Positions 45,811 through 59,200 of a stretch of DNA of 64,000 bases are shown here, one piece after another (the stretch's first letter is position 1; each line of letters starts with the position of its first letter). The DNA comes from Vitis vinifera (taxonomy: Eukaryota; Streptophyta; Magnoliopsida; Vitales; Vitaceae), in contig NC_081821.1 of assembly GCF_030704535.1 (NCBI RefSeq), forward strand, positions 5,099,001 to 5,163,000, in the 5' to 3' direction. The translations under genes and the position numbers were made by a program. Below the pieces are notes generated by a model. It was not told the DNA's origin and did not search any database. It saw only the letters and a program-made list of their open reading frames with translations.

Positions 45811-48800
45811 ATGACAACTGAATCCGATAACGTTGTTGTAACTGAATTAGCCCCAGTGGCAACCCCTACTGTGGCCCAAGTGCTAGCGATGCCTATTGTT
45901 GTACCAATCTCTGTCTCACCAGGAGAAAAACCAGAGAAGTTCAGTGGACTAAATTTTAAAAGGTGGCAACAAAAGATGTTATTCTATTTGACCACGTTGA
46001 ATCTTGCAAGATTCTTGACTGAGGATGCTCCTAAGCTCAAAGAAGACGAGCACGATATCCAAGTCATCAGTGCTATAGATGCTTGGAAACATTCTGACTT
46101 CTTGTGTAGAAATTATGTCATGAATGGTTTAGCTGATTCGTTGTACAATGTTTATTCTGACAAGAAAACAGCTAAGGAGCTATGGGAATCTCTAGACCGG
46201 AAATATAAAACTGAGGATGCCGGGGCTAAGAATTTGTTGTGGGTCGCTTCCTCGACTATAAGATGGTAGATTCCAAGACTGTGGTAAGTCAAGTCCAAGA
46301 ACTTCAAGTAATCTTGCATGAGATACATGCTAAGGGAATGATGTTGAGTGAAACTTTCCAAGTAGCAGCTATTATTGAGAAACTACCCCCTGCTTGGAAA
46401 GATTTTAAGAATTACCTCAAGCACAAAAGAAAGGAAATGAGCATCGAGGATCTAATTATTAGACTTCGCATTGAAGAAGATAATAGAAGATCTGAAAAGA
46501 AAGGGGCGCACACTCTAAATGAGGCCAAGACTAACTTTGTGGAACATGGTCAAAGTTCCAAGGCAAAGACGAACAACAACAAAGGGAAAGGATCTAAGTT
46601 GGGACCTAAAGGAGGGATCTCAAAGAAGCCGAAATTTCAAGGGAAATGCTTCAATTGTGGTAAACAAGGTCACAAGTTTGTTGATTGTAGACTGCCCAAA
46701 AAGAATAAACCTAAGGAAGCTAATGTGATTGAAGACATCACTAAAAATGTTTCTGACATTGACCTCACAGCAGTAGTCTCTGAGGTGAACTTGGTGGGTT
46801 CTAACCCAAAGGAATGGTGGATTGATACTGGTGCTACTCGCCATGTATGCTCTGATAAGAAAATGTTCTCCACTTTTGAACCAATTGAGAATGGGGAAAA
46901 AGTGTTCATGGGGAACTCTGCCACCTCTGAGATCAAGGGTCAAGGTAAAGTAATCTTGAAGATGACTTCTGGGAAAGAGTTGACTCTGACCAATGTTTTA
47001 TATGTACCGGAAATTCGCAAGAACTTGGTGTCTGGTTCATTGCTGAATAATCATGGATTTCGATTGGTCTTTGAGTCAAACAAATTTGTTTTGTCCAAGA
47101 GTGGAATGTATGTTGGGAAAGGGTATATGAGTGATGGAATGTGGAAACTCAATGTAATGACTATTATTAAGTCAAATATGAATAAAGCTAGTACTTCTAC
47201 TTACATGCTTGAGTCTTCTAATCTATGGCATGGTAGATTAGGACATGTTAATTATGATACATTACGTAGATTAATTAACTTAAATCATATACCAACATTC
47301 CAAACTAATTCCAACCATAAATGTGAAACTTGTGTTGAGGCAAAACTAACAAGGTCATCTTTTCAAAGTGTTGAAAGAAACACTGAACCCCTTGATTTGA
47401 TCCATAGTGATATCTGTGATTTGAAATTTGTACAAACAAGAGGTGGTAATAAATATTTTATTACTTTTGTTGACGATAGCACCAAATACTGTTATGTGTA
47501 TTTACTAAAAAGCAAGGATGAAGCTATAGAGAAATTTGTTCTCTATAAAAACGAAGTTGAGAATCAACTCAACAAGAAAATTAAGGTACTAAGAAGTGAT
47601 CGAGGTGGTGAGTATGAATCGCCATTTGTTGACATTTGTGCTCAACATGGGATTATACACGAAACAACAGCACCTTATTCGCCTCAATCCAATGGAGTGG
47701 CTGAGCGAAAGAATCGTACCTTAAAGGAAATGATGAATGCAATGTTAATAAGTTCTAGTTTGCCACAAAACATGTGGGGAGAAGCCATTTTAACTGCTAA
47801 TTACCTTTTGAATAAGGTACCCAAAAAGAAAGCAGAAAAGACTTCATATGAGTTATGGAAAGGAAGAAAGCCATCCTACACATACTTACGAATGTGGGGA
47901 TGTCTTGCTAAAGTGGCAGTTCCTCCACCTAAAAAGGTGAAAATAGGACCTAAGACTATTGATTGCATTTTCATTGGCTATGCACATAATAGTAATGCTT
48001 ATCGGTTTCTTGTTTATGAATCAAATATCCCAGATATTCATAAGAACACGATAATGGAATCAAGGAATGCATCATTCTTTGAAGATGTATTTCCATGTAA
48101 ATCCAAAGAAGAGCCAAGTTCATCAAAAAGAATGCTTGAGAGTCAGGATCAAAATGAAGAAGTTGAGGTAGAACCTAGACGTAGCAAAAGGGTAAGGACA
48201 GAAAAGTCTTTTGGTCCAGATTTTCTAACTTTTATGTTTGAAGGCGAACCTCAAACTTTTAAAGAGGCAGTGAACTCTATAGAAGGTCTTATGTGGAAAG
48301 AGGCCATTAAGAGTGAAATTGATTCTATATTGCAAAACCATACTTGGGAACTAGTGGATCTTCCACCAAGTTGTAAACCTTTAAGTTCCAAGTGGATTTT
48401 CAAGAGAAAGATGAAAGTAGATGGATCAATTGACAAGTATAAAGCAAGACTTGTAATCAAAGGCTACAGACAAACTGAAGGCCTAGATTATTTTGACACA
48501 TATTCTCCTGTGACGAGAATAAATTCCATAAGGATGGTACTTGCAATTGCTGCATTGAGAAATCTTGAAATACATCAAATGGATGTAAAAATAGCCTTTC
48601 TAAATGGAGATTTAGATGAAGAAATCTATATGGAGCAACCTGAGGGTTTTTCAGCTCCAGGACAAGAAAAGAAAGTTTGTAAACTGGTGAAATCTTTGTA
48701 TGGCTTAAAATAAGCACCGAAACAATGGCATGAAAAATTTGACAATGTTATGCTGTCACATGGCTTCAAAATCAATGAATGTGACAAGTGTGTTTATGTC

Positions 48801-49586
48801 AAGGATACAGAACATGGATATGTCATTGTATGTTTGTATGTAAATGACATGCTTATTGTTGGTAGTGATGATAAGATGATCACATCTACAAAGAACATGT
48901 TGAATTCAAGGTTTGACATGAAAGACATGGGACTTGCTGATGTTATATTGGGAATAAAAATCAAAAGAACATCAGATGAACTCATATTAAGTCAGTCACA
49001 TTATGTAGACAAAATTCTTGGAAAGTTTGATAAAGATAATTCTGGAGTTGCTAGAACACCGGTGGATGTAACTCTACGTTTGTCCAAGAATAAAAGTGAG
49101 AGTGTTTCTCAAGTAGAATACTCTAGAGTAATAGGCAGTCTAATGTACTTAATGAGTTGTACAAGACCAGACATAGCCTATGCGATTAGTAAACTGAGTA
49201 GATATACGAGTAATCCCGGAGCCAAGCATTGGCAAGGAATTATAAGAGTACTAAAGTACTTACGGTTTACTCGTGATTATGGGCTGCACTATACGAGATA
49301 TCCTGCTGTACTTGAAGGATATAGTGATGCGAATTGGATATCTAATGTTAAAGACTCAAAATCCCATAGTGGTTATGTGTTTACACTAGGAGGTGCAGCA
49401 ATGTCGTGGAAATCCTCAAAACAAACGGTTATTGCCAGATCCACAATGGAATCTGAATTTATAGCACTAGATAAATGTGGGGAAGAGGCTGAATGGTTAC
49501 GCCACTTCCTAGAGGATATTCCAAGGTGGTCAAAGCCTGTGCCTCCAATTTGCATACATTGTGATAGTCAATCTGCAATTGGTAGA

Positions 49587-49621
<35 letters not shown>

Positions 49622-49790
49622 CATTCATCGTAGACACAATACCATTAGACAACTACTCTCAACTGGGGTTATCTCTGTGGACTATGTGAAATCCAAAGAT
49701 AACATTGCGGATCCACTAACCAAAGGGTTAAATAGAGAGTTAGTTGAAAAGTCATCAAGGGGAATGGGACTAAAGCCCATAAAAGAATAA
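45811..49790 (+). pseudogene. Copia gag-pol, broken by a frameshift and a nonsense codon
   Basis: The ATG at 45811 opens Gag ([20 protein letters not shown]). The Gag frame is lost near 46230 by a one-base loss and coding continues in the frame that runs to 48713. That frame has a CCHC knuckle at 46648-46689 ([14 protein letters not shown]), an aspartic protease site with DTG at 46824-46832, an integrase with zinc-binding and core motifs ([24 protein letters not shown]), and the first part of reverse transcriptase. A TAA at 48711-48713 interrupts RT at the usual GLKQAPKQW position. The rest of RT and RNase H continues in frame from about 48714 to the stop at 49788-49790, ending ADPLTKGL...GLKPIKE. 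The RT active-site motif reads YVND instead of YVDD (AAT at 48843-48845), which should abolish polymerase activity. Confidence 0.93.
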
Positions 49791-49809
49791 GTCAATACAG
49801 TGGATACCC

Positions 49810-49843
49810 AACCTAGTTGACTAGAGATCCCGAGATCTAGGTT
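49810..49843 (+). other. Hairpin-forming sequence after copia pol
   Basis: AACCTAG (49810-49816) and CTAGGTT (49837-49843) are exact inverted repeats. An inner near-palindrome, AGATCCCGAGATCT, lies between them. It is just 3' of the pol stop and could fold in the RNA. A role in packaging or stability is only a guess. Confidence 0.5.
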
Positions 49844-50354
49844 CAAAATGGACAACTAAACTGTAAAGACTTTGTTAAATCACTGTGGGGATCTTCCCTA
49901 GTCCATTCCAATGATAAAATAGTGATGCCCGTAAGAGGAAAGGGTAAGCTATGCTTTTAATGATCCTTATGCTTCGGAAATCTGAACAGAGTAATGCGGG
50001 TTACTCGTGAGTAAGAGATCACCTATGTAAGAGTGAAGTGGGGCCGCTTCTAAGGGAATTGAATAGGGCACAATTCTTATTAAACTCTTACAGAACCAGG
50101 CGTATGTTCATGGCCAAAATGAACATAAAAGTGAGAACTGAAATTTGTTAGGAAGATTCCTGTGTGAGATATGTCATCATCTACATAAATGGCAGAACAG
50201 TTCAAGGACATCGTGTCTACTGTTTAGCTAGTAGAGTAAACATATTTCTACAAGGGAAGGTTCAAAGGGTAACACCTACCTCTCCTATGCAGGTTTCAAC
50301 CGTTGTACTCTATCACAAAGTTCATCGTGTCTTAATTTCTTTCATGTGGGGAAT

Positions 50355-50843
50355 TGTTGGAAAAAGGGGATGAATGAAATTAAGTAAATCCATTGAATTA
50401 AGTAAATTCATTCATTTTTCCAGAATTCTAAGAGTCTCAAGAAGCCAAATTCTTTTTGGCTTTCTGAACCTGTCTGTGTTCTTCCCTCCTTGAAGTCTAT
50501 AAATAGTGGTAGACTTTCTTTCAAAAAAAATAGAAAAACTTTGGAGTATTGTCAGAGTGTTGAAGAGTTCCTTACTTCCGTGTCCGCGATAGAGTTGAAC
50601 AATTCCAGTTCGCCGGAGTGGCTGCAGAGTGTTGTTGCTGCCATTCGAAGATCATTTTATCCTGGGAGACAGACGCCTTGCGATTCTCAAAGCACCTGTG
50701 GAGAAGGCGAATCTGTTTTAAGGAGATTGTGTTTTCCACAAGACTCGGTCTAATCTTCTTCCTTAATTCTCTGTTGTTTTTTTTCCCAGTTTTCTTTTAT
50801 TTTCTTATGAACTAACCAGTGTGTGCAGTGTGGTTGTCTAACA
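50355..50843 (+). repeat. Copia 3' LTR
   Basis: 489 bp, the partner of the 5' LTR. It is preceded by the purine-rich tract and followed by the ATATG target duplication. Its TATA box at 50498-50504 could in principle drive transcription toward AAE17, 2.4 kb away. Confidence 0.95.
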
Positions 50844-50848
50844 ATATG

Positions 50849-53049
50849 TTAGCTTGATGAAATCTTTTCAAGTTCATTTTTTTTAATATTTCATCTTTTT
50901 ATATTTATTAATTTTAATTATTTATGGACATTTTTAAACATAAAATAATAATATATAATAAATAATTAATGATAATAAATTTAATATAAAAATAAGTACA
51001 TGATAAACAAATTTAGAGATTTAGAATATAAAATTTTCTAATGTTTAATATTTTTAATTAAAGAAGATGAAAATTTGGTTGTGATTCTAACATTTTGCTT
51101 TATTAAAATTTTTAATTATTTATTTATATTTTTCATAAAAAAAAAATTGTATTTAATTGGTTTTATTAATTTTTTTTAATTTTTATTGAAAATTAATTTT
51201 TTTTGTATATTGACATTGTGCATTGATCAACATAACCATAAAAAATATATATATATATCGTTCATTTATGAAAAATGTATTACTCTTTTATGAAAAAAAA
51301 AGTATCATTTTTTTAATGAAAAAAAGCAACGCTAAAGTATGTTACTTTTAACACACTTTCATGATACTTTTAACATATTATTTTCTTTTTTGAAAATTAT
51401 ATTTATTAAAGAGCAACTTCATTATAAAAAAAAATTAATTTTTAATAAATTTAAAAGAAATTTAACATAAATGATTAAATAAAATTTTTATGAAAAATAT
51501 ATTTTAGTTTTATTTTATATAAATAAAAATGTTAAAATTTTAATAAAACAAAATGTTAGAACCACAATCAAGTTTTTATCTTTTTTAAATGAAAACATTA
51601 AACATTTTAACTACAAAAAAGAAAAAAGAAAAAAAAAACTACATTCAAGTAAGAATTGTAAGCAAAAAGTTAAAAATTCATGATAATTGATTTTCAATTT
51701 CACATTAAAATTTAATTTTTTTTTAGAAAATAGAAACAATAAAATAATATGATAAAAATATTTTTATTTAATATAAATAAATATTTTATTTAATATGATA
51801 CATAAAATCTTATATTCTAAACCTCTTTGTACATTAATTTTTTTCTCATTAATTATTTATTATACATTATTATTGTTGTTATTATGATTATATGTTTAAA
51901 ACAATGTTTTAAAAATCGGACTAGATCAGGTCCAATCGGTCGTCACCATTCCAACCGTCGGTCGGTCACCATTCCGGTCCGATTAATTGGACCGGATTGG
52001 GATTGAACCGAGGTCGAACCATTTAAACCGGCAGTCCAACCAATGAACTGGATGAATCGATCGGTTCCCTGCAAATCGACCGATTCAATTGATTTTTTTT
52101 TTTTAAACAACATCAAAACAACTCCGGTTTGGAGTCCTAAGCCTCCAACCTCCAAAGTCCAAACCCTCTATCCTTCCTTCGCAGCAGCTATCAGCCTACC
52201 GCTCTACCCGTCGTCAATGCGTCATGGCCTGTGATACCCAGTCAACTCCCGCTGACGGTTGTTACAAGCCAGCAACCCTCCTTGTCGTCGCCTCTTCCAA
52301 TCTTCCCAGTTCCCTGTCGTGGCGTTGAAGCCGGCATTAGAAACCCCTCCTTGTTGTTGGAAGCTTTGAAACCACCTCGACTGGTTGGTCCCCCCCTTTC
52401 CTTGCTGTAAACATCTCACACCCCCCGGGTGCTTGTAAACCCCCCGCCCCTCGACATTTTAGAGAAAAGAGAGGGAAAGGGAAAGAAACGAAAAAAGAAA
52501 AAAAATTGTCATTATTCATGCAATGTAGTTTCTTTTTCAAATTAAAAACTTTGTCTTTCTAGTTTGATATTTTTCTTTTTGGGGTTCAATTAATTTGGTA
52601 GGTTAACTAGTTTTTTTTTTTTACTAATTTAGATACAATTTATTAATTTTAAATATATATATATATAAAATAATAAAATATATATTTATTACGTTATCAA
52701 TTCAACAGCCGATCTGATTAGTGAAGCGTGAATTAATAACTTTCCGATTCAATATTCTAAAAATATTGGTTTAAAATGTCTTTAAATAATTAAAATCAAT
52801 AAGATGTCAAAGAACAAAAATGAAATTTAAAAAAATATTGATTATTTTCTGGATAAAATAAAGAAAAATAAAAAATAATGTGATATGTTGATTAGCGACC
52901 TGCAAGGAATCGGCATATTTTGGTTTATCATTTCAAGGTTTAAAAATAAAAAATTAAAAACTTCGTGTAGGAAGGATAAACTTCTAATAAAATAATTTGA
53001 ATGGATTACTTTATAAAAGTTGTTAAATATTCTATATTTTATAAGGAAT
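50849..53049. other. Intergenic DNA with an old CGG-rich repeat
   Basis: 50.85-51.9 kb is extremely AT-rich with nothing recognised. 51915-52100 is an unusual island rich in ACCGG/CGGTC words, followed by a C-rich segment to about 52460. The latter has no convincing ORF. The island resembles the ends of old plant repeats but I cannot classify it. Confidence 0.4.
51973..51996. repeat. Near-perfect 24-bp palindrome
   Basis: TCCGGTCC (51973-51980) and GGACCGGA (51989-51996) are exact inverted arms around GATTAATT, which is itself nearly symmetric. It lies inside the CGG-rich repeat island. Confidence 0.8.
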
Positions 53050-53119
53050 CCACCTTTACATAGTTTACCCAAAAATCAATCCACCCACCTTTAGATAGTT
53101 TACCCAAAAATCAATCCAC
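53050..53119. repeat. 35-bp tandem duplication upstream of AAE17
   Basis: Two copies of a 35-bp unit containing TAGTTTACCCAAAAATCAAT, at about 53050-53084 and 53085-53119, with one mismatch. The second copy ends 86 bp before the AAE17 ATG, so the repeat lies in its core promoter or leader. Confidence 0.85.
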
Positions 53120-53205
53120 CCGCAGAGAGGGAAAGACAGCAAGGCTTCAACCTCCCAAGGCCATCGAAGGTAGAAGAGAACCTGAAAGCTGCAAAGGCGA
53201 CAGAA

Positions 53206-56200
53206 ATGGCGGGAAAAACCCTCGACTCCATCACTTCTCAAGACATCGCGGCTCTTGGCATACCCTCCGAAGAGGCTGAGAAGCTCCACCAAACTCTCCT
53301 CCAAATCATCACCAGCTGCGGAGCGGCCACTCCCCAGACTTGGAGCCGCATCTCCAAAGAACTCCTTAACCCTGATCTCCCCTACTCCCTTCACCAGATG
53401 ATGTACTATGGCTGTTACTCTCATTTCGGACCTGATCCTCCCGCTTGGTTACCCGACCCGTAAGCTCTACCCTTTCTTTTGGGCCCCTGATCGTATTCGT
53501 TTTGTCATTTCGTGGCGTTTGGTAATCGAGTAAAGGGAAGGGAAAAGGGAGAGTGGAAGTGAAAGAAAATAAAAAGAATAGTTTTGCCTCAATTGTACTT
53601 ATTCTCCACGTTTTCTTTACTCCTAGATCCAAAATGGAAACTCTAAAAACACTTGGCTGGTGCCGATTAATTACGAATTGTTCTTTTCTCATTAATGGAT
53701 TACAAAAATATATCTTGATTAGTGGTTTTAGAACTCCCATTGTTGGAATAATCTGGAAACATGAGTGGTGTACCACCTGAATCATGTCATCACCTGGTGA
53801 ACTTTCGTTTCAAATCCCAAATTTGGTTACTTCTCCCATTAATTTCAAACTGCCACTTTCACTGACTCACTGCCAGTAAGATTCAGCTGTCAAACATTGA
53901 AATTTTAGTTGGCTGGCATTTGCCTTCGGTTATGTTTGGTTCCCAAAAACTACTAAGCAAAGGAAAAAAAGAAAAGGAAATCAAATATAATTAAAAATAA
54001 TTTAAAATTAAACGAGGTTTGAAGTAATGTATAAAATAATTTATTGACTTTAAATTTACTTTTTATTTTCCTTCACTTTTTTCTGTTTTTTTCCCTCAAA
54101 TTTTCTGGAACCAAACACTGCCTTAAAAGATATATCACGAGAACATTCTTATCAGCTTTGAGGGTCTTTCGTATCTCATGGCCACATTGGTTGAATCCTT
54201 TTTGGAAATTTTTTATATAAATTTTCATAATACCTGTTTCTTATTATATATGTTTGTGTGCAGGCACCATGTCATTTATGATAACATGAGAACTTGAAGC
54301 TTATTTTTATTATCCTTTTATTTTTCTTTTCATTTTTAATATTATGGAAACTTGCCAAAGTTATTCTGATATGAATGACTGGGTTAGCATGAATTAAGCA
54401 ACGTTTTTGGCTTGAGCAATGCAGTTGCTGCAGCACTGAAAGAACAGAAAATGCAAATATGACCACCTGTGTGCATTTTTTACAGTATGCAGTTCTTAAA
54501 AGTCTTTTCATTATGGATTTTGATTTCCTCAAATTCCACTATGAGGTAGGGAGAACGTGATGTTGACAAATGTTGGCCAATTATTAGAGAGGCGTGGAAA
54601 GGAGTTTTTGGGTTCAAGGTATAAGGATCCAATTTCAAGCTTTTCTGATTTCCAGAAATTTTCAGTCTCAAACCCTGAGGTATTGCCAATAAAATCTTGA
54701 GCTTGGATTTCTATCAATTTTTTTAACCTTATTTCAAGTTGACAAGTGGACTCTATTTCCTTCCCTGTCTTTTTCCTTGTTAGGTTTATTGGAAAACTGT
54801 ATTGGACGAACTGAGCATATCATTTTCAGTGCCTCCCCAATGTGTATTATATGATAATCCATCTAGGGAAAATGGCTTGTCTTACCCAGGAGGTCAATGG
54901 CTTCCAGGAGCATTCATAAATCCTGCAAGGAATTGCTTGAGTGTGAATGATAAGAGAACTCTGGATGACACCGTGGTAATATGGCATGATGAAGGAGATG
55001 ATGGGATGCCTATAAATAGGATGACCCTTGAGGAATTGCGTAGAGAGGTTTGGTATGCTACTTTTTATCTTACAACTGTAGTTTAGCAGTGGTTTTTCTC
55101 TACTTGAGCCATATGTAATATTTCATATTCAGATGGTTTATCTAAACCTAGAAATGCAATCTGCCAAAAAGTATTTATTGCTGTGGTTTCCATATCTCCT
55201 GTTGATCAGAAATATATGCATCCTCTATTTTGGCTTATAGGCTTGTTGTAAATATTGTTATACAGTGTGTCTTATATGTCTTAACTGTAGCATAAATCAT
55301 TTATATATTAAAAGCTTATGGTTTGGAAGGCTAGCAAGAGTGGGGTATTCTTTGTGAGGTCTTTCTTTGTTGCATTGGAAGCGGAGGGTGAAGTGACTTT
55401 ACCCTCAAAGATAGTATGGGGATCTTGGCCACCTACCAAAGTAAGTTTTTTTTGCTTGGGAAGCAACCTAGGGACAGATCCTAACTATGGACCAACTTAA
55501 GAGGGGAGGATGGGTTTTGGCAGGTTTTTAACGGGTCGGCTTGGTAGCTTTGTGGGCAAGAAGAGAAGGAAGGTTTGGAGAACAGCTCCTATTTGCCTTT
55601 TGTGGACAATTTGGAAGGAACAAAACCGGAGAACCTTTGAAGGGGAGAAACGCACTATCCAAGCTCTTAAGGATTTGCTAATTACTAATCTATATTTGTG
55701 GTCTTGAGGGTTTCTTCTTGGTAATGGTCAAAGAGGTCCATGGTCTTTGTTAGTTTTTATAGAATGGTTGTGCTTCAAGTCTTAAATTTGGGTTGTAGCT
55801 ACAGTAGCTGGTTTTTGTTCCTCACTTGTATACTTCCGGTATGTAGTGTTTGCCATATTAGTTTGACACTTTTTTTTCTATATATATATATATACACACA
55901 CTCTTATTTGCCTATCAAAAATAAAATAAAAAATGCTTATGGTGACATCATATTATATGATTATTTCTGATATTTCATTGGAGGATTTCATGTGACAGCC
56001 TGTAAGTGGCTTGATAGCAGTGAAATGCTGCACATGTGGCTTTTTTAACTTTAATGTTTATCTCTGTTTTCCTTCTCTCTTTTTTTTTTTTTTTGCCTCT
56101 TGAGACTTATTTGGGTGCTTGGAAATGACATCCATCATGTTAGACATTTTTGTCTCAGATTTTTCCATCTGACAATTTTCTTTAGATTTCCATTTAGGGA

Positions 56201-59200
56201 AGTAGATACATGAAACACTTTTTAGGGGAAAAAATGTGAAAATTTTGGTGTCAACACCCTAAAGAGATTGAAGTTTCCTCTCAATATAGTAATACATGTC
56301 ATGTATGGGTAATTGGAGGTGTGGCTTCTAGGCCATCATTACAGCACATGCAATGCATGGGTGTATGTTAATTTGCATATTGTGCTGGCTTGCAGTTTTC
56401 TTTTTTTTTCTTTTTTTTTTTTTCTTTTTTTTCCATAGCTGATTCAATGGAGCTGCTTAAATAATTAGATAAAAAAATTTGCCAGATGCTTTCCAGCAAA
56501 ATACTGCTGCAGGGTTCAACATCCTTAACTCAACAGAGCCTTAATCCAATTGGCTGCATGAATCCTTTTTCATCATCCAGATCTATGAAGAACCATACCT
56601 TATGTTAGATCCCTGGCAATTGTGCCTTTCCTAACTGTCTCTAACCTTGTATTTTTTGGCCCACCTCTTGTCCTTTTGGTGCCATCAACAATACAAAGCT
56701 AAGAAACTGAAACTGATGCTTATGAAACAAAGAATTAACTATAAAAGTTTCTAAAAATCAGAGCAGTTGTGAGCTTGAGAATGATGTGCAAAGAGCTGCT
56801 CTTCAACCTTTTTCCTTGCACGTGAGGATTGCTGTATCTTCTTGCTTCAAAGGAACAAACAAAAATGGTGCTGATATTGAAAGAAGTAGTAGGTTTCCTA
56901 TTTCAATTCTCCAACCATCACATTTAATGAACGTTATTATGAGTAACTACTGTCCATCCAGAAAAGAGAAGTAAGATTAATTATTTGAAATATGAGGGAA
57001 AACTAAGAAAAGCTTTCTATACTCATTGGAGTCGCTACTTCCTCATTGGAGGATACCCCAATACTAGATAAGTTGGTCTGACTTTGACTTGCTTCCAGTT
57101 GATTTGTTTCAAATGTCAGCCTGTATCATGTCTCTAGTAAAGTCTACCATCATCTCTAGTCCAGATTCACAATGTTTCATGTAATTTATTGTTTTCTAGC
57201 TTTGAGGATTTTAGTTTTTAAAACATGTTAATGTTTAATTCTACTGCATTTCTAATAGTTTCTGTTAGTTGTTGCTCCAAAAGCTTTGCTAATTCCCAGG
57301 TTTCATGCTTGAATGAAAATGCATTAACAACTCTCTTATTTATTTATTTATTTATTTATTTTTTATAAAGAACAAAAACATTTTCGTTAACAGAGTAAAC
57401 CAGAGAAGGATGTGAAATTCTTCCCTAAATACAAAACCTGATCAAATCAAAGGAAAAGAAAAATTGACCAAAAGACATCAAAACATCTTGACATAAAAAA
57501 AAAAAAAAAAAAACAACACTCTTATTTCTGGAGCTGTCAAATGGATTCCGTTCTTTCTGAAGTTGAACATGTATTAGAGAGTAAGAAAGGAGAGCATGAT
57601 AAGTTCCTATGCATAGTACATATCTGAATGATATGGTTTTACATAATGTGCTTACTAAGAGATGGCTATTGGCTACTCATTGGATGCATTCTTGGAATCA
57701 ACCTCTTCAATGTAGATTAGAGTTTGACTTTGATGGATAAGACTTTTGGGAAACTTTGGTGCAAGTGGACTTGGAAGCACTTTTTAGACATCATTTGAGA
57801 GAGGTTAAGAATATCTTTTCTATGTCTGGTGACAAGGGTAGTGCCATAGAGGCTGAAGTGGGGGCTGATTATGATTTGGCTCTATATGGCAAGAGTCCTC
57901 ATCATGGGGAATTTCTTACTGAAAGTGTTCTTGTCCTGCTACATCTTGGGAAAAGGTGGAAGTCCTGGTAGTTGGTTTCATCGGCATTGGATGTTAGAGG
58001 ATGTTGGATTAACAGTTCATATCAGGTTCACCTCTCTTGGGTGCACCAATTTGCCAATAGAGGCAGATTTTCTAGTTAAGCAGGGAATGAATACAGGCAA
58101 AACCTCCTCTGAAAATGTTATCCCTACTTGATATGCCTCTCTCCTTTGTTGTAATTTTAGTCTTGCACATTTGGCTGTTCTATTTGATGGATCATCTTGC
58201 CCTTCTCTCTCTAATAAAATTGTTGTTTCTTGTGAAAAAAATGTCATGTGAATATTAATAAATTTCATTAACAAGCATTAATCCTAACATCTAATTGGCC
58301 CTATATACCATGTTAGAATGACTTTTACAAACTGGGGTGAACGTCATGCTGCAGCTAATGTGGCACAACAAAATGTTTTTAGAATGGCACAATAAAATCA
58401 TGTCAGTCACAACTCAAAACCATGACTTCAATTGGGTTGATTGCTTCTTAGAAGCACTCCTGAAAGATGAATAAGTTTAGTAATCATGTTGCTTTATGTT
58501 CCTCAAGTTGATAAATGAATAATGCTATAAACAGTTAATTAAGTGATGGTGGTTTTGGAGATGCATAACTGAAGTAGCAAATACTAGAATGTAGAGTGAA
58601 TTACATGATTCTTTTTTCTTTAACATTCTTTTTGTCCATACCGACTCACCTGGAACCTCCCATATTCTTTCATTTCCTGGGACACGTTTCCTTACTATTC
58701 GCTAAAGAAGCCAAGACAGTTATATTAAAATGATAGCTTTGCCACTAAGTTGATCTAAGAAGAACTTTGTTTGATGAGTTAAAATTTTCATTTTCTTCAA
58801 AATTTTCTCCAACTCAGAATATTTTATAAAGTGAAATTCTTTTGGCTCTATTTTGTAGGTCAGTTGCATATGCTCTCGACACACTGGGTTTGGAGAAAGG
58901 ATCCGCGATTGCAATCGATATGCCAATGAATGCCAGTTCTGTGGTTATCTACCTAGCTATTGTCCTTGCGGGCTACATAGTTGTATCTATTGCAGATAGT
59001 TTTGCTTCACGTGAGATCTCAACAAGGCTTAAAATATCTAATGCAAAAGCAATATTTACTCAGGTTAATTTCATTTTCATTTAAAAGGGACCATGATCTA
59101 GTTTCTATTTTTTTTTCATGAATTTTATCTTAACTTTCTATGGTAATTGCTCATAGCTATTTGGCGATATTCAGTGGATTTTTATGTTTTGTTACACACC

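Larger units (their letters stand above)
44688..50843 (+). mobile_element. Full-length Ty1/copia LTR retrotransposon (defective)
   Basis: The 6156-bp element has LTRs at 44688-45175 and 50355-50843 and a perfect 5-bp target duplication ATATG (44683-44687 and 50844-50848). Domain order is Gag, CCHC knuckle, protease, integrase, reverse transcriptase, RNase H, which is the copia order. A purine-rich tract GTGGGGAAT precedes the 3' LTR. The LTRs differ at about a dozen positions by eye over 488 bp, so insertion was fairly recent. The coding region has one frameshift and one nonsense codon, so it cannot make a full polyprotein by itself. Confidence 0.95.

Noticed and set aside
53366-53785. 139-codon minus-strand ORF across AAE17 exon 1
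   Set aside because: It is antisense to a real exon and extends into intron sequence with no domain.
56298-58245. ATGTCATGT direct repeats at 56298 and 58240 as a target duplication of one large LINE
   Set aside because: The sequence between about 56.3 and 57.5 kb shows no LINE coding and the 9-bp match may be chance.
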